NCBI GenBank assembly: GCA_017425245.1
Contig: JAFOOX010000057.1
Span: 1 to 56,846, forward strand
Direction of reading: 5' to 3'
Origin: Gammaproteobacteria bacterium
GTDB lineage: Bacteria; Pseudomonadota; Gammaproteobacteria; Enterobacterales; Neiellaceae
DNA: 56,846 nucleotides
The notes beneath the pieces are model-generated. The model was given only the letters and a program-made list of their open reading frames with translations. It searched no databases and had not been told where the DNA came from. Positions 42,956 to 55,218 of the stretch are shown here, in pieces (within the stretch, counting starts at the first letter, position 1; the number at the start of each line of letters is the position of its first letter). Both the position numbers and the translations under genes were made by a program.

Positions 42956-44299
42956 TCAGATCACCGGCTGGATGCTATCACCACGGCCAATGGCGTAATA
43001 GCTGAAGCCGCGCTCTTTCATCCGCTCCGGCTCATACAGGTTACGGCCGTCAAACACCACCGGATAGGTGAGGCTCTGCTTGATCACGTCAAAGTTGGGA
43101 GCACGGAACGGCTTCCACTCGGTACAGATGACCAGTACGTCGGCACCGTTGAGGGCCGCTTCCTTGGTGCCGACCAGCAGCAGGTCCTCACGCTGACCGT
43201 AGATACGCTGGGTCTCTTCCATCGCTTCCGGATCATAGGCCTGAACCTTGGCGCCAGCTTCCCACAGCGACTCCATCAAGACGCGGGCCGAGGCTTCACG
43301 CATGTCGTCGGTGTTGGGTTTGAACGACAGTCCCCACAGGGCGATGGTCTTGCCCTTGAGGTCGCCCTTGAAGTGGTTGTTGATGCGGGTGAACAGCACC
43401 TCTTTCTGCTTGTCGTTGACCTCTTCCACCGCCTTGAGCAACGCCGGCTCGTAGCCGATGCTCTGGGCGGTACGCACCAGCGCCTGCACGTCTTTGGGGA
43501 AACAGCTGCCGCCGTAACCACAACCCGGATAGATGAAGTGATAGCCGATACGCGGGTCGGAACCGATCCCCTGACGTACTTTTTCGATATCGGCACCCAG
43601 TTTCTCGGCCAGATTGGCCATCTCGTTCATAAAGCTGATCTTGGTGGCCAGCATGCAGTTGGCTGCGTACTTGGTCAGCTCGGCACTACGGATATCCATG
43701 ACAATGACTTTGTCGTGGTTGCGGTTAAAGGGGGCGTAAAGCTCGCGCATCTTGTCCGCCGCCTCATCGCTATCAGTACCAATAACGATACGATCCGGCT
43801 TCTGGCAGTCGGCCACCGCCGCCCCTTCCTTGAGAAACTCAGGGTTAGAGACCACATCAAAGGCGATATTGACGCCACGGGCAGCCAGACGGGCCGCAAC
43901 CTTGGCCGCAACCTTGTCACCGGTACCCACCGGCACCGTCGACTTGTCGATGATGATCTTGGGGCTGTCCATGTAAGTGGCGATGGTGTCAGCCACGGTC
44001 AGTACATATTTGAGGTCTGCCGAACCATCTTCATCGGGCGGGGTGCCGACCGCGATGAACTGGAATTCCCCAAAGGCAACGCCGGCGGCGGCGTCAGTGG
44101 TGAACTGCAAACGCCCCTGCGCATAGTTTTGTTCTACCAGCGGGGTCAAGCCCGGCTCATAGATTGGGATGATCCCTTTCTTGAGGTTGTCGACGCGATT
44201 GTGATCGACATCGATACACATTACTTCGTGACCGGCGTCCGCCAGCACCGCGGCCTGCACCAGACCGACATAGCCAATACCAAAGACAGTTACTTTCAT
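42956..44299 (-). CDS. ugd: UDP-glucose 6-dehydrogenase
   Basis: Oxidises UDP-glucose to UDP-glucuronate with two NAD. It has 447 residues: N-terminal NAD-binding fold ([17 protein letters not shown]), EPGL substrate region, middle domain, and the catalytic Cys266 in GGSCFPKD. The C-terminal UDP-binding domain is complete. It lies 15 bases after galE. Confidence 0.96.
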   Translation of the reverse strand: MKVTVFGIGYVGLVQAAVLADAGHEVMCIDVDHNRVDNLKKGIIPIYEPGLTPLVEQNYAQGRLQFTTDAAAGVAFGEFQFIAVGTPPDEDGSADLKYVLTVADTIATYMDSPKIIIDKSTVPVGTGDKVAAKVAARLAARGVNIAFDVVSNPEFLKEGAAVADCQKPDRIVIGTDSDEAADKMRELYAPFNRNHDKVIVMDIRSAELTKYAANCMLATKISFMNEMANLAEKLGADIEKVRQGIGSDPRIGYHFIYPGCGYGGSCFPKDVQALVRTAQSIGYEPALLKAVEEVNDKQKEVLFTRINNHFKGDLKGKTIALWGLSFKPNTDDMREASARVLMESLWEAGAKVQAYDPEAMEETQRIYGQREDLLLVGTKEAALNGADVLVICTEWKPFRAPNFDVIKQSLTYPVVFDGRNLYEPERMKERGFSYYAIGRGDSIQPVI

Positions 44300-44314
44300 G
44301 AGCTGCTCTCGTCC

Positions 44315-45343
44315 TTAACCACGATATCCATTGGGATTTTGCGACTGCCAGCGCCAAGCATCGGCCGTCATTTCAGCAATACCGCGCTCCGCCTGCCAGC
44401 CCAGTTCGCTGAGAGCCAATGCCGGATCGGCAAAACACTCGGCAATATCACCGGGGCGACGGGCCACCACCTCAAAAGCGATGCTCTTGCCGGTCGCGAG
44501 CTCAAACGCCTTGACCATTTCCAACACCGAATAGCCACTGCCGGTGCCCAGGTTGTAGGTCACCACCCCCGGGTTGACAGCAAGGCGATCCAGCGCGCGC
44601 AGATGACCGATGGCCAGATCGACGACATGGATGTAATCACGTACGCCGGTGCCATCGCAGGTCGGGTAATCATTACCAAACACCCTTAAGCGCGGCAGTT
44701 TGCCAACTGCCACCTGAGTGATAAAGGGGGTCAGATTATTGGGCAAACCATTGGGATCTTCACCAATGCGGCCCGACGGATGGGCACCCACTGGATTGAA
44801 ATAGCGCAATAGGGCGATGTTCCAGCGCGGCTCAGCCACGTTGAGATCGCGCAGAATCTCCTCGACCATCAGCTTGGAGCGACCATAGGGGTTGGTGGCA
44901 CCCGTCGGAAAATCTTCGCGGATCGGTACCGACGCCGGATCCCCATAAACGGTGGCCGATGAGCTGAACACCAGGTTGAACACCCCATGCTCAGCCATCA
45001 CTTCGGCCAGCACCATGGTGCCGGTAACGTTGTTCTGGTAATAGCGCAGCGGTTGCTGTACCGACTCACCCACTGCCTTGAGACCGGCAAAATGGATCAC
45101 CGACGAAATGGTCGGATGCGCCTTAAAGACCGCAGAGAGACCAGCGCGGTCAAGAACATCACAGCGATAGAACTGCGGCGCCCGGCCGCAGATCTCAGCC
45201 ACCCGCGCCAGCGATTCCTCGCTGGCGTTGCTCAGGTTGTCGACCACGATCACCTCGTGGCCGGCATTGAGCAGTTCGACCACGGTGTGGCTGCCGATAT
45301 AGCCAGCGCCACCCGTGACCAGCACCGTTGTTTTAGTACTCAT
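44315..45343 (-). CDS. galE: UDP-glucose 4-epimerase
   Basis: Interconverts UDP-glucose and UDP-galactose. It has 342 residues, with the NAD motif GGAGYIGSH near residue 11, SSSATVYG and the catalytic YGRSK. The [13 protein letters not shown] and [11 protein letters not shown] stretches are the GalE hallmarks. It starts three bases after the galU stop, so the two are tightly coupled. Confidence 0.95.
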   Translation of the reverse strand: MSTKTTVLVTGGAGYIGSHTVVELLNAGHEVIVVDNLSNASEESLARVAEICGRAPQFYRCDVLDRAGLSAVFKAHPTISSVIHFAGLKAVGESVQQPLRYYQNNVTGTMVLAEVMAEHGVFNLVFSSSATVYGDPASVPIREDFPTGATNPYGRSKLMVEEILRDLNVAEPRWNIALLRYFNPVGAHPSGRIGEDPNGLPNNLTPFITQVAVGKLPRLRVFGNDYPTCDGTGVRDYIHVVDLAIGHLRALDRLAVNPGVVTYNLGTGSGYSVLEMVKAFELATGKSIAFEVVARRPGDIAECFADPALALSELGWQAERGIAEMTADAWRWQSQNPNGYRG

Positions 45344-45346
45344 GGC

Positions 45347-46240
<894 letters not shown>

Positions 46241-46277
46241 CCAATTCGCTCCTTGGGGCGGATGTTGACTCGGGTCG

Positions 46278-46308
46278 ATTATATGACGCACCGCACAAAT
46301 TTATGCAA
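46278..46308 (-). promoter_or_regulatory. candidate promoter of the galU operon
   Basis: TTGCAT, a 19-base spacer and a perfect TATAAT on the minus strand, ending 37 bases before the galU ATG. No terminator separates it from the upstream cys operon, so readthrough is also possible. Confidence 0.5.
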
Positions 46309-46319
46309 CAGCCTCGGCG

Positions 46320-48053
46320 CTAAAAGGGAAAAAACCATGGCAAAAATAGGCAGACCACGGTGCCGTGGGTCACTGAGACCGGCACACCCACCCGCCAAAA
46401 GTCGCCAATGGTGTAACGGGCGGCGTTAAACACCATCAGGTTGGTCTGGTAGCCAAAGGGCAAAATGAAACTGGCACTGGCCGCATAAGCCACCGCCAGC
46501 ACGAACGGCATCGGGTTAGCACCCAGCCCTTCGGCCAGCCCCCAGGCCAGCGGGAATACCAGCGCCGCAGCAGCATTGTTGGTCATGGTCTCGGTCAGTA
46601 CTGCGGTGACCAGATAAACCCCAATAAACGCCAGCCAGATCCCCTTGTCTGCCAGCGTCGCGCTCAACCAGCCCGCCAGCGCCTGGGCCACACCACTATT
46701 TTCCAGGGCTTGAGCCAAGACCAGCGCAGAACAAACGATCAACCACAGATCAAAAGGAAAACGGCGGGCGATCTCCTCCTTGCGCAACACGCCAGTGAGT
46801 AGCATCGCCCCAAGCAGAAACAGGCTACCGGTCATCAGCGATACCAGTTCCAGCGCTGACAGCGCAATGACCGCGCCAAAACCCAGCAGACTGATCCACT
46901 CCTGACGCCGACTGAGCTGATGGGGGAGTTCCACCTCGCTGAGCATGAAAAAGTTTTTGCGAAGATTCGAACGAGAGGCGAAATCGGGGCCCACCGCTAG
47001 CACCAGACAGTCGCCAGCCTGCAGCCGGATCTCACCGAGCTTGCCGGAGAGCGGCTCCCCTTCGCGGCGCATCGCCACCACCGCCGCATCAAACAGCGAA
47101 CGGAAACCAGCCTGTTTGAGGGTTTTACCGGCAATGCTGGCATTGGGGGTGATCATCACCTCGGCCAGGTTCTGTTGCAGCAGGCCGTTATTGTCGGCAA
47201 ATAGGTTAAGGCCGGGATAGCGCTGCAGCTGACTCACCTGCTTGACGTCACCGGCGAAAATCAGCCGGTCACCCGCTTCGATCACCTCCTGCGGTGCCAC
47301 CGGCGAAATCAGCCGCCCGCCGCGCACCAGCTCGACCAGAAACAACGCCTCCATATTGCGCAACCCGGCCTCGATCACCGATTTGCCCACCAGCGGTGAA
47401 TCGGCCGCCACCTTGGCATCCAGCAGATACTGCTGCACCTCATGAGGATCGCTGTCACGGCTTTGCAACCGTCTGGAAAACCACCAAAGCACCAGGCCAC
47501 AGCAAAGGGTGACGATGATGCCCACCGGCAAGAAGTCAAAAAAGCGGAATCCGGGATGGCCGGTATCCATCAGCAGGCTGTTGACCACCAGATTGGTGGA
47601 GGTACCAATCAGGGTCATGGTGCCACCAAAAATAGCGGCGAACGACAGCGGCAGCAGCAGCTTGCCAGGAGCAAAACGACCGTTACGGCGCAGTAATGGC
47701 AGCAAGGTTGCGACCACCGCCGTATTGTTGAGAAAGGCCGAGGTGACTGCTCCCACGCCGATCACCCGCCACAGGGTGCCATCCAGCGTCTTGCCAATCA
47801 GGGTGTGGGCAATACGCCCCAGCCACTGGGTCTTCTCCAGCCCCAATGACACCGCCAGCAGCAGCAGCAGAGTGACGATGCCCGGATTGGCCGCACTCTT
47901 GATCACCTCAGTGGTGGTGACGAGGCCCGTGCCAACCACGATCAGCAGTACCACGCCAAAAGCGCTGGTAGCACCGACCCGACCGCTGATCAAAGCGGCC
48001 AGCAGCCCGACAAACAGGCCGATGGTCAGCCAGGCCTCGACACCCAGGATCAT
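46320..48053 (-). CDS. SLC13-family sulfate permease with two RCK_C domains
   Basis: A 577-residue inner-membrane transporter with two blocks of hydrophobic helices (about 1-190 and 390-577) around a cytoplasmic insert containing two TrkA-C (RCK_C) domains (about 205-290 and 295-375, openings [14 protein letters not shown] and [14 protein letters not shown]). This layout is that of the divalent-anion:Na+ symporters often placed with cysDN. The start at 48053 overlaps the cysN stop (ATGA), so it is the last gene of the sulfate operon and most likely imports sulfate. An extra 11-codon extension is unsupported. Confidence 0.88.
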   Translation of the reverse strand: MILGVEAWLTIGLFVGLLAALISGRVGATSAFGVVLLIVVGTGLVTTTEVIKSAANPGIVTLLLLLAVSLGLEKTQWLGRIAHTLIGKTLDGTLWRVIGVGAVTSAFLNNTAVVATLLPLLRRNGRFAPGKLLLPLSFAAIFGGTMTLIGTSTNLVVNSLLMDTGHPGFRFFDFLPVGIIVTLCCGLVLWWFSRRLQSRDSDPHEVQQYLLDAKVAADSPLVGKSVIEAGLRNMEALFLVELVRGGRLISPVAPQEVIEAGDRLIFAGDVKQVSQLQRYPGLNLFADNNGLLQQNLAEVMITPNASIAGKTLKQAGFRSLFDAAVVAMRREGEPLSGKLGEIRLQAGDCLVLAVGPDFASRSNLRKNFFMLSEVELPHQLSRRQEWISLLGFGAVIALSALELVSLMTGSLFLLGAMLLTGVLRKEEIARRFPFDLWLIVCSALVLAQALENSGVAQALAGWLSATLADKGIWLAFIGVYLVTAVLTETMTNNAAAALVFPLAWGLAEGLGANPMPFVLAVAYAASASFILPFGYQTNLMVFNAARYTIGDFWRVGVPVSVTHGTVVCLFLPWFFPF

Positions 48054-49468
48054 TTCAGCAGCTCGCGCAGGTCCTTGGCTTCCCAATGGGGAAAGTGCTT
48101 GCGGATGAGCGCATTGAGATCCAGTTCAAACTCGCTGAAACGCGCGACTTCGGCACTGCCGCTGGTGCGGCCGCTACCGATGATCATGCCGGCTCCGACA
48201 GTGACGTTGGTCAGGCGGTCGATGATGACAAATGCGCCAGTCCCACGGTTGACGCTGTAAGGGTCAAACGCCACCACCTGATTGAAACGGACCTGGCAGC
48301 GGGCAATCTCATTCAGCTCCAGACGCACCGCCTGATGCTGGCTCAGGTTATTAACGTCGATGCGGTAATCGATGGCGCTAATCGAACCGGGAGTGGCGCG
48401 GGTGGCGATTTTGAAGTCGTACTGCTTGTTGGGCAGCATCGGCTCTTCCGCCATCCAGACGATAGTGGCCTCGACGTTTTCTCCGACCTGTGGCTGATTA
48501 TTGCTGTGCACCAGCATGTCGCCACGGCTGACATCCACCTCATCACTCAGGGTCAGGGTCACCGACTGCGGGGCAAAGGCTTCATCCAGATCACCATCAA
48601 AGGTGACGATACGGGCGATGGTCGAACGCTTGCCAGAAGGCAGCACTGTCACGTCGTCGCCCACCCGCACCACGCCGCTGGCCAAGGTGCCGGCAAAGCC
48701 TCGGAAATCGAGGTTAGGGCGATTCACGTATTGCACCGGGAAACGAAAATCCTGATGGTTGAGGGTGGTGGTATCAGCATCCTCAAGCAGGGTCAGCAAG
48801 GGTTCGCCGTGATACCAGCCCATCGCCTCGCTGCGGCTGACGACGTTGTCGCCACGCAGCGCCGACATCGGCACAAACTGGATGTTGGGAATGTTCAGGT
48901 GAGCGGCAAAGGCCAGATAGTCGTCGCGGATCTGGTTGAAGGTCTGCTCGCTAAAGTCCATCAAATCCATCTTGTTGACGGCCACGATCACCTGGCGAAT
49001 GCCCAGCAGCGACACAATGAAACTGTGGCGGCGGGTCTGGGTCTGCACCCCATAACGGGCATCGATGAGGATGATCGCCAGATCGCAGGTGGAGGCGCCG
49101 GTCGCCATGTTACGGGTGTACTGCTCATGCCCCGGGCAGTCAGCAATGATGAATTTGCGCTTGCTGGTCGAGAAGTAGCGGTAGGCCACGTCGATGGTGA
49201 TCCCCTGCTCGCGCTCGGACTGCAGGCCATCCACCAGCAGCGCCAGATCGATCTCCTGATCGGTGGTATTGAACTTCTTGGAGTCTTTTTTCAGCGATGC
49301 CAGCTGATCGTCGTAGATCATCTGGGTGTCGTGCAGCAGGCGGCCGATCAGGGTGCTCTTGCCGTCATCGACATTGCCACAGGTGAGAAAGCGCAGCAGC
49401 CGCTTCTGCTCATGCTGGGCGAGGTAGGCTTCGACATCCTGTTCAATCAGGGTGTTGCTCTGGTTCAT
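48050..49468 (-). CDS. cysN: sulfate adenylyltransferase subunit 1 (GTPase)
   Basis: The GTPase subunit that drives APS formation with CysD. It has 472 residues of the elongation-factor type: P-loop [23 protein letters not shown] (G2), [11 protein letters not shown] (G3) and NKMDLMDF (G4). It ends without a fused APS kinase; cysC is a separate gene in the same operon. It lies 16 bases after cysD. Confidence 0.96.
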   Translation of the reverse strand: MNQSNTLIEQDVEAYLAQHEQKRLLRFLTCGNVDDGKSTLIGRLLHDTQMIYDDQLASLKKDSKKFNTTDQEIDLALLVDGLQSEREQGITIDVAYRYFSTSKRKFIIADCPGHEQYTRNMATGASTCDLAIILIDARYGVQTQTRRHSFIVSLLGIRQVIVAVNKMDLMDFSEQTFNQIRDDYLAFAAHLNIPNIQFVPMSALRGDNVVSRSEAMGWYHGEPLLTLLEDADTTTLNHQDFRFPVQYVNRPNLDFRGFAGTLASGVVRVGDDVTVLPSGKRSTIARIVTFDGDLDEAFAPQSVTLTLSDEVDVSRGDMLVHSNNQPQVGENVEATIVWMAEEPMLPNKQYDFKIATRATPGSISAIDYRIDVNNLSQHQAVRLELNEIARCQVRFNQVVAFDPYSVNRGTGAFVIIDRLTNVTVGAGMIIGSGRTSGSAEVARFSEFELDLNALIRKHFPHWEAKDLRELLK

Positions 49469-49484
49469 CGTTAACTCTCCTACC

Positions 49485-50396
49485 TCAGAAATAACCTTCG
49501 CGTTTCTTCTGCTCCATCGAGCCGGCCTGATCGTGATCGATCATCCGCCCCTGGCGCTCACTGGTGCGGGCCAGCAACATCTCCTGAATGATCTCGGTCA
49601 GGGTGCTGGCGCTGGACTCCACCGCGCCGGTCAGCGGGTAACAGCCGAGGGTACGGAAACGCACCATCCTCATCTCGGGCTGCTCACCGGGGTTAAGCGG
49701 CATGCGCTCGTCATCGACCATGATCAGGGTGCCGTCGCGCTCCACCACCGGCCGCTCGGCAGCCAGATACAGCGGCACAATGTCGATGTTTTCCAGATAG
49801 ATGTATTGCCAGATATCCAGCTCAGTCCAGTTGGAGAGAGGGAAGACACGGATGCTCTCGCCCTTGTTGACCTTGCCGTTGTAGAGGGTCCACAGCTCGG
49901 GGCGTTGGTTCTTCGGGTCCCAGCGGTGGTTCTTGTCGCGGAAGCTGTAGACGCGCTCTTTGGCGCGGCTCTTCTCTTCATCACGGCGGGCGCCACCGAA
50001 CGCAGCGTCAAACCCATACTGATTCAGCGCCTGCTTGAGTGCCTGGGTTTTCATGATGTCGGTGTGCTTGGCACTACCGTGAGTAAAGGGGCCAACGCCA
50101 GCCGCCAAACCTTCCTGGTTGGTATGCACCAGGAGATCGAAACCATATTTCTTGGCTGTTTCATCGCGAAATTTGATCATTTCGCGGAATTTCCAGGTGG
50201 TATCGACGTGCAGTAACGGGAAGGGGATCTTGCCGGGGAAGAACGCCTTGCGGGTCAGGTGCAACATCACCGACGAGTCCTTGCCGATGGAATAGAGCAT
50301 CACCGGGTTCTCAAACTCGGCCGCCACCTCACGAATGATCTGGATACTCTCCGCTTCCAGCTGTTTGAGATGAGTCAGGGTGTACTTGTCGAGCAT
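49485..50396 (-). CDS. cysD: sulfate adenylyltransferase subunit 2
   Basis: The ATP-pyrophosphatase-type subunit that makes APS from ATP and sulfate. It has 303 residues. The start is put at 50396 ([17 protein letters not shown]), which matches the conserved beginning [10 protein letters not shown] and has GAGG upstream; the ATGs at 50414 and 50411 have no ribosome site. The PP-loop is [11 protein letters not shown], and the C-terminal [25 protein letters not shown] end is the family signature. Confidence 0.95.
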   Translation of the reverse strand: MLDKYTLTHLKQLEAESIQIIREVAAEFENPVMLYSIGKDSSVMLHLTRKAFFPGKIPFPLLHVDTTWKFREMIKFRDETAKKYGFDLLVHTNQEGLAAGVGPFTHGSAKHTDIMKTQALKQALNQYGFDAAFGGARRDEEKSRAKERVYSFRDKNHRWDPKNQRPELWTLYNGKVNKGESIRVFPLSNWTELDIWQYIYLENIDIVPLYLAAERPVVERDGTLIMVDDERMPLNPGEQPEMRMVRFRTLGCYPLTGAVESSASTLTEIIQEMLLARTSERQGRMIDHDQAGSMEQKKREGYF

Positions 50397-50410
50397 GGTC
50401 CGGGTCCTCA

Positions 50411-51199
50411 TCAAGCTAGAGCGGCCAGCGCAGCAGGGCTGGCGGCCAGAAAATGGGGGTTGAGCAGCGAATCCTGCTGGTTGTAGCGCAGCGGCTGACG
50501 GCTGGCGGCATCCACCACCAGCCCGCCGGCAGCGGCCAGCACCGCATGGGCAGCGGCCGTGTCCCAGGCCATGGTCGGCCCCAGACGCGGGTAGAGATCG
50601 GCGCGACCGTCAGCCACCAGACAGATCTTGAGCGAACTGCCCATAGCCACCAGTTCGTGGGCCGGCAGCCGGGCGCAGAAGGCTTCCACCTCGGCCCCGG
50701 CATGCGAGCGCGAACCCACCACCTGCCAAGGCTCAGCCAACGCGCGCGGGCTGATGGTCGTGATCCCGGCCTCATCCAGGCGCCAAGCGCCCACCCCGAC
50801 CTCAGCCAGATAGCCGAAACCGAGGGCTGGCGCATAAACCACCCCCAGCAGCGGCTGGCCGTGATCGACAAGGGCGATATTGACGGTGAATTCGCCGTTA
50901 CGCTTGATGAATTCTTTGGTGCCATCGAGCGGATCGACCAGCCAGAAACGCTGCCAATGGCTGCGCTCGGCCCAAGGGATCTCGGCCCCCTCCTCCGACA
51001 GCAGCGGCAACTCGGGGGAGAGCCGGGCCAAGCCAGCGGCGATCACCGCGTGGGCGGCACGATCGGCGGCAGTCAGGGGCGACTGGTCGGCCTTGTGCTC
51101 CACCGCGATCGGCTGGTCGTAGACCGCCATGATGGCGCGACCGGCCTCCAGCGCCAGCTGATGCAAGGCCTGCAACAGAGGGGAGGGCTGCTGGCTCAT
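50411..51199 (-). CDS. cysQ: 3'(2'),5'-bisphosphate nucleotidase
   Basis: Hydrolyses PAP (adenosine 3',5'-bisphosphate) formed during sulfate reduction and so relieves PAP inhibition. It has 262 residues of the inositol-monophosphatase fold, with the metal motif [11 protein letters not shown] and the second site [16 protein letters not shown] (D..AAAH). It starts in a four-base overlap with cysC and ends just before cysD, so it is part of the same operon. Confidence 0.94.
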   Translation of the reverse strand: MSQQPSPLLQALHQLALEAGRAIMAVYDQPIAVEHKADQSPLTAADRAAHAVIAAGLARLSPELPLLSEEGAEIPWAERSHWQRFWLVDPLDGTKEFIKRNGEFTVNIALVDHGQPLLGVVYAPALGFGYLAEVGVGAWRLDEAGITTISPRALAEPWQVVGSRSHAGAEVEAFCARLPAHELVAMGSSLKICLVADGRADLYPRLGPTMAWDTAAAHAVLAAAGGLVVDAASRQPLRYNQQDSLLNPHFLAASPAALAALA

Positions 51200-51801
51200 G
51201 CTTGCCCCACCTGCAGATAGCCGTTAGCGGCGAGATACTCGACCACCTGCTGAGCCGCCTCGGCAATTCCGAGCGCTCCGCTGTCGAGGCTGATCTCGGC
51301 ATTGAGCGGCGCCTCATAGGCGGAATCGATACCGGTGAAGTTGCGGATCTCGCCGGCCCGCGCCTTCTTGTACAGCCCCTTGGGATCGCGCGCTTCACAG
51401 GTTTCCAGCGAGGCGTTGATGTGGATCTCGATGAACTCGCCAGCCTCAACCAACTGGCGCACCATGGCGCGGTCAGCGCGGAACGGCGAGATAAAGGCGG
51501 TCAGTACCACCACCCCGGCATCGACAAACAGCTTGGCCAACTCACCGATGCGGCGGATGTTTTCCACCCGGTCGCGGTCGCTGAAACCGAGGTCGCCGCA
51601 CAGACCATGGCGGACGTTGTCGCCATCAAGCAGATAGGTGCGTACGCCGCGGGCGTGCAGCAGCTCCTCCACCGCACCGGCGATGGTCGACTTGCCGGCA
51701 CCAGAGAGGCCGGTAAACCAGAGGATGGCTGGACGGTGGCCGTTGAGGCGGCTGCGGGCCAGTTTGTCTACGCGGTGGGCATGCCAGACGATGTTGCTCA
51801 A
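51196..51801 (-). CDS. cysC: adenylylsulfate kinase
   Basis: Phosphorylates APS to PAPS. It has 201 residues. The start is probably the TTG at 51801: GGAGG lies six bases upstream and the product then begins SNIVWHAH, aligned with the start of known CysC proteins. Motifs: P-loop [25 protein letters not shown], and [18 protein letters not shown] (lid region). It is the first gene of the cysC-cysQ-cysD-cysN-permease operon. Confidence 0.94.
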   Translation of the reverse strand: MSNIVWHAHRVDKLARSRLNGHRPAILWFTGLSGAGKSTIAGAVEELLHARGVRTYLLDGDNVRHGLCGDLGFSDRDRVENIRRIGELAKLFVDAGVVVLTAFISPFRADRAMVRQLVEAGEFIEIHINASLETCEARDPKGLYKKARAGEIRNFTGIDSAYEAPLNAEISLDSGALGIAEAAQQVVEYLAANGYLQVGQA

Positions 51802-51837
51802 GGGAAACCTCCATGGCCGTCGTGACCGGCACATTAG

Positions 51838-51980
51838 CGGCTTTTATATTCCAAAAAAATACTAAAAACTAATTTGATATTTCCGGATGGAATTAAAGAT
51901 CAAGATGAGGGCAGCAAGGCTGCGACAGAGGCGGAGCTGGCATAGAATAGCCGCCTTTCGTTCGCAGCCGAGCACAGATC
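51838..51980. promoter_or_regulatory. divergent regulatory region between cysC and gltX
   Basis: The part at 51841-51900 is strongly A/T-rich in a GC-rich neighbourhood, as expected for a CysB-dependent promoter of sulfate genes, but I could not define a CysB site or a -35/-10 pair with confidence. A TAGAAT at 51943-51948, 33 bases before the gltX ATG, is a candidate -10 for gltX. Confidence 0.4.
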
Positions 51981-53471
51981 ATGACCGTCCGCACCCGCGT
52001 TGCCCCCTCGCCCACCGGCGATCCCCATGTCGGCACCGCCTACATCGCCCTGTTCAACTACTGCTTTGCCCGCCAGCACGGTGGCCAGTTCATCCTGCGC
52101 ATTGAGGACACCGATCAGGAGCGCAGCTCGCGCCAGTCGGAACAGATGATCCTCGACGCCCTGCACTGGCTTGGCCTGTCGTGGGATGAAGGCCCCGATA
52201 TCGGCGGCCCGGCCGGCCCCTATCGCCAGAGCGAACGTGCCGCCCTCTATCAGCAGTATGCCGAGCAGCTGGTGGCCGCTGGCCACGCCTTCCGCTGCTT
52301 CGCCACCCCCGAAGAGCTGGACCAGATGCGCAAGGAGCAGGAAGCGCGCGGCGAACGCCCCCAATATGATGGCCGCGGCCTCAAGCTGAGCGCCGATGAC
52401 GTAGCCGCCCGCCTCGCCGCTGGCGAGCCCCATGTGATCCGCATGAAAGTGCCGACGGAGGGCAGCTTCCGCTTCAATGACCACCTGCGTGGCGAGGTGG
52501 AGATCCCGTGGGAGACGGTCGACATGCAGGTGCTGATGAAGCGCGACGGCCTGCCCACCTACTTCCTGGCCAACGTGGTCGACGATCACCTGATGGGCAT
52601 CACCCATGTATTCCGTGGCGAAGAGTGGCTGCCGTCGGCGCCCAAACTCTATCTGCTTTATCAGTACTTCGGTTGGACGCCGCCGGTGCTCGGCCACATG
52701 CCGCTGCTGCGTAACCCCGACAAATCCAAGCTGTCCAAGCGCAAGAACCCGACCTCGATCCTCTATTACCAGCGCATGGGCTACCTGCCGGAGGCGCTGC
52801 TGAACTACCTCGGCCGCATGGGCTGGTCGATGCCGGATGAGCGCGAAAAGTTCGGTCTCGATGAGATGATCGCCCACTTCGACATCAGCCGGGTGTCGCT
52901 CGGCGGGCCGATCTTCGATCCGGTCAAGCTCGATTGGCTCAACGGCCTGTGGATCCGCGAAAACCTGAGCGACGATCAGCTGATCGCGCGTCTGAAAGAC
53001 TGGGCCTTCAACGAGGATTACCTGCGTCAGCTGCTGCCCCATGCCCGCGCCCGCATCGAGCGCTTCAGCCAGCTGGCCCCGCTGCTTAACTTTATGTACA
53101 GCGGCCTGATCCCGATCGAGCGCAGCATGTTTGAGGCTTTGGGCATTGATGGCGAACAGCTGCGTAAGCAGCTGCAGTTCATCGCCTGGGACATGGACCA
53201 GCTGCGCGACTGGAACAAGGAGGTGATCTTCAATCGCCTCAAGGGGCTGGCCAAAGGGATGAACATCAAGATGAAGGAGTTCATGCCCGCCATCTTCCTG
53301 GCCATTGCCGGCACCACCAGCACCCTGTCGATCACCGATGCGATGCAGATCCTGGGGCCGGATCTGAGCCGCGCCCGGCTGCGCGCCGCCGCCGAGCTGA
53401 TGGGCGGCTGCAGCAAAAACGAACGCAAGGTATGGGAAAAGGAATACGCGGCCATCGCCGCCACCCTGTAA
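51981..53471 (+). CDS. gltX: glutamyl-tRNA synthetase
   Basis: Charges tRNA-Glu. It has 496 residues of the class Ic type: the HIGH-equivalent HVGT at 16-19 in [13 protein letters not shown], and the KMSKS-equivalent KLSKR at 250-254 followed by KNPTS. The C-terminal anticodon-binding domain is present. The sequence resembles the longer Pseudomonas-type GltX closely, including SMPDEREKF and GRMGW stretches. Confidence 0.96.
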   Translation: MTVRTRVAPSPTGDPHVGTAYIALFNYCFARQHGGQFILRIEDTDQERSSRQSEQMILDALHWLGLSWDEGPDIGGPAGPYRQSERAALYQQYAEQLVAAGHAFRCFATPEELDQMRKEQEARGERPQYDGRGLKLSADDVAARLAAGEPHVIRMKVPTEGSFRFNDHLRGEVEIPWETVDMQVLMKRDGLPTYFLANVVDDHLMGITHVFRGEEWLPSAPKLYLLYQYFGWTPPVLGHMPLLRNPDKSKLSKRKNPTSILYYQRMGYLPEALLNYLGRMGWSMPDEREKFGLDEMIAHFDISRVSLGGPIFDPVKLDWLNGLWIRENLSDDQLIARLKDWAFNEDYLRQLLPHARARIERFSQLAPLLNFMYSGLIPIERSMFEALGIDGEQLRKQLQFIAWDMDQLRDWNKEVIFNRLKGLAKGMNIKMKEFMPAIFLAIAGTTSTLSITDAMQILGPDLSRARLRAAAELMGGCSKNERKVWEKEYAAIAATL

Positions 53472-53492
53472 CCACCAAGGGGTCATCACGAG

Positions 53493-53511
53493 GGCGCCTG
53501 CGGGCGCCTTT
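53493..53511 (+). terminator. terminator of gltX
   Basis: GGCGCC, loop TGCG, GGCGCC, then TTTG. A short stem and a short T-run, 22 bases after the stop codon. Confidence 0.6.
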
Positions 53512-53638
53512 GTTGTTGATTGTCCAAATTGTGACCAGCCTCGCTGCCCCGGGCGCGGCGGCTGTTTATCGTGTCATCGCCGCGAGGGATGCAGTGCGGC
53601 AAAGGAAAAACGGTCTACACGGAAAAGGATGGACCTCT

Positions 53639-53989
53639 ATGGAAAGACGACTCTTTGCGCTTATGCGCCATGCCGCGTTGCTGCTCTGTTTTTTCGCCAT
53701 GTCAGCCCTGGCTGAACCGGCGCCAATCAGTAGCAGTGACAAGGTCTACATCAACCAGGCCTCAGTCACGGAGATTGCCGATTACCTTGACGGGATCGGC
53801 ATGGCCAAAGCAGAGGCGATTGTCGCTTACCGCGACGCCCATGGCCCGTTTGCCGATCTGCAAGCACTCGGTGAGGTCAAGGGGGTTGGTGACAAAACCC
53901 TGGAGAAAAATGCGGAGCGTCTGGCATTCGACGTACCGCAGCAGCAGGACAAGGGGGCAGCCGCACCCGTAACTGCCGCCAAAAAATAA
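53639..53989 (+). CDS. comEA: ComEA-like helix-hairpin-helix protein
   Basis: A 116-residue exported DNA-binding protein. A signal peptide covers about residues 1-29 (ALLLCFFAMSALA), followed by one (HhH)2 domain: VYINQASVTEIADYL, GIGMAKAEAIVAYRDAHGPF and VKGVGDKTLEKN. ComEA proteins bind incoming DNA in the periplasm during natural transformation, which would fit the pilus genes here; the shorter homologues of non-competent bacteria (YbaV type) have no proven role. The start is the ATG at 53639, with AAGGA upstream; the frame extends much further into gltX. The gap 53512-53638 shows no clear promoter. Confidence 0.85.
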   Translation: MERRLFALMRHAALLLCFFAMSALAEPAPISSSDKVYINQASVTEIADYLDGIGMAKAEAIVAYRDAHGPFADLQALGEVKGVGDKTLEKNAERLAFDVPQQQDKGAAAPVTAAKK

Positions 53990-54003
53990 CCATAATGCCG
54001 GGG

Positions 54004-54027
54004 CGGCCCCACTGGGGCCGTCTTTTT
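54004..54027 (+). terminator. terminator of the comEA-like gene
   Basis: CGGCCCC, loop ACT, GGGGCCG, then TCTTTTTT: a 7-bp GC stem and a good T-run, 15 bases after the stop. Confidence 0.88.
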
Positions 54028-54164
54028 TGTGCGCTTTTTCCCCTTTCCCGAGCCTTACCATTGCCTCGCCAATAAGGCTCGCGCATCATGCCGCTAATTA
54101 ATGCGGCGCCACATGGCCGTGGCCGTGCAATACTCAAACAGGATCTCTTCTGGAGTATCTTTCC

Positions 54165-55088
54165 ATGGCATTCTCCGGCCGTTCCCTCGCCATTGCCTGC
54201 GCTTTCATTTCCGCTATTAGCTTGGCCAGCCCGCAACCAACCAAAGGCCCGTCCCTTGACCCTCAAAAGCTGCAATTGGCATCTGTCAGTGCCTTGGTGA
54301 TTGATGTCACCAATGGCCGCACTCTGTATGAAAAAAATCCACAGGCCGTAGTGCCTATTGCCTCGGTCACTAAATTAATGACCGCAGTCGTGGTACTGGA
54401 TGCCAAACAGAATCTTGATGAGATGCTCACCGTCGACGAGCACGACCGTGACACCCTCAAAAACACTTGGTCACGGATCCGTTTTGGTACCCAGGTAACT
54501 CGCCGCGATGCACTGCTGCTGGCCCTGATGTCATCAGAGAACCGCATGGCCTCGGCACTAGGCCGCCACTACCCCGGTGGCCACAGCGCTTTTATCGCCG
54601 CCATGAATCGTAAAGCGAAAAAACTCGGCATGAACGACAGCCGCTTTGCCGACGCCACCGGCTTGTCGAGCGCCAATGTATCTACCGCCCGCGATCTGGC
54701 ATTGCTGGTTGGTCATGCCTCCGGTTACCCGCAGATCCGTGATTTTTCAACCCGCGACCAGCGCGCCATCCGTTTTGCCAAACCCAATTACGGGCTGCAG
54801 TTTTTCACCACCAACCCCTTGGTCAAGAATGAAAACTGGCAAGTCAGCTTGCAGAAAACCGGTTACACATCGGAAGCTGGCCGCTGTGTGGTGATGCTGG
54901 CCAAACCGGGCAATCGGCAATTGGCCATCGTTCTGCTCGACTCTCATGGCAAGCGCTCACCCTTGGGTGATGCCGGCCGCATCCGCAAATGGTTGGAGGG
55001 GCTAAATCCAGGGGCTGTGCCCGCAGAAGCGGCAGCCTATGCCAAACAGCGCCAGCGCCAGCTGGATGGCCTGACCGCCTCGCGTTAA
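54165..55088 (+). CDS. pbpG: D-alanyl-D-alanine endopeptidase, PBP7 type
   Basis: A periplasmic low-molecular-weight penicillin-binding protein that cuts D-Ala-mDAP crosslinks. It has 307 residues. A signal peptide covers about 1-22. The three active-site motifs are complete: SVTK (Ser67-Lys70), SEN (Ser124-Asn126) and KTG (231-233). It lacks the C-terminal amphipathic anchor of PBP5/6, which fits PBP7. GGAG lies upstream of the ATG. It is monocistronic between terminators. Confidence 0.94.
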   Translation: MAFSGRSLAIACAFISAISLASPQPTKGPSLDPQKLQLASVSALVIDVTNGRTLYEKNPQAVVPIASVTKLMTAVVVLDAKQNLDEMLTVDEHDRDTLKNTWSRIRFGTQVTRRDALLLALMSSENRMASALGRHYPGGHSAFIAAMNRKAKKLGMNDSRFADATGLSSANVSTARDLALLVGHASGYPQIRDFSTRDQRAIRFAKPNYGLQFFTTNPLVKNENWQVSLQKTGYTSEAGRCVVMLAKPGNRQLAIVLLDSHGKRSPLGDAGRIRKWLEGLNPGAVPAEAAAYAKQRQRQLDGLTASR

Positions 55089-55102
55089 TTGGCTAGCGAA
55101 TA

Positions 55103-55137
55103 AACAACAACGCCCGCATTTTGCGGGCGTTGTTGTT
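55103..55137 (+). terminator. 16-bp hairpin downstream of pbpG
   Basis: AACAACAACGCCCGCA pairs perfectly with TGCGGGCGTTGTTGTT around a TTT loop, 15 bases after the stop. The T-rich 3' arm (TTGTTGTT) takes the place of a T-run. Confidence 0.8.
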
Positions 55138-55218
55138 GGTGCATATCGCAGGAACTTGAGTTGTCGCTCAGCCGCTGCTAGCCTCCTCTGCCTAAACTCT
55201 GACCAGCAAGGATCGCTG

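Noticed and set aside
42875..44689. 604-codon plus-strand frame opposite ugd and galE
   Set aside because: Antisense shadow of conserved genes.
51900..53489. 529-codon minus-strand frame opposite gltX
   Set aside because: Antisense shadow; gltX is certain on the plus strand.
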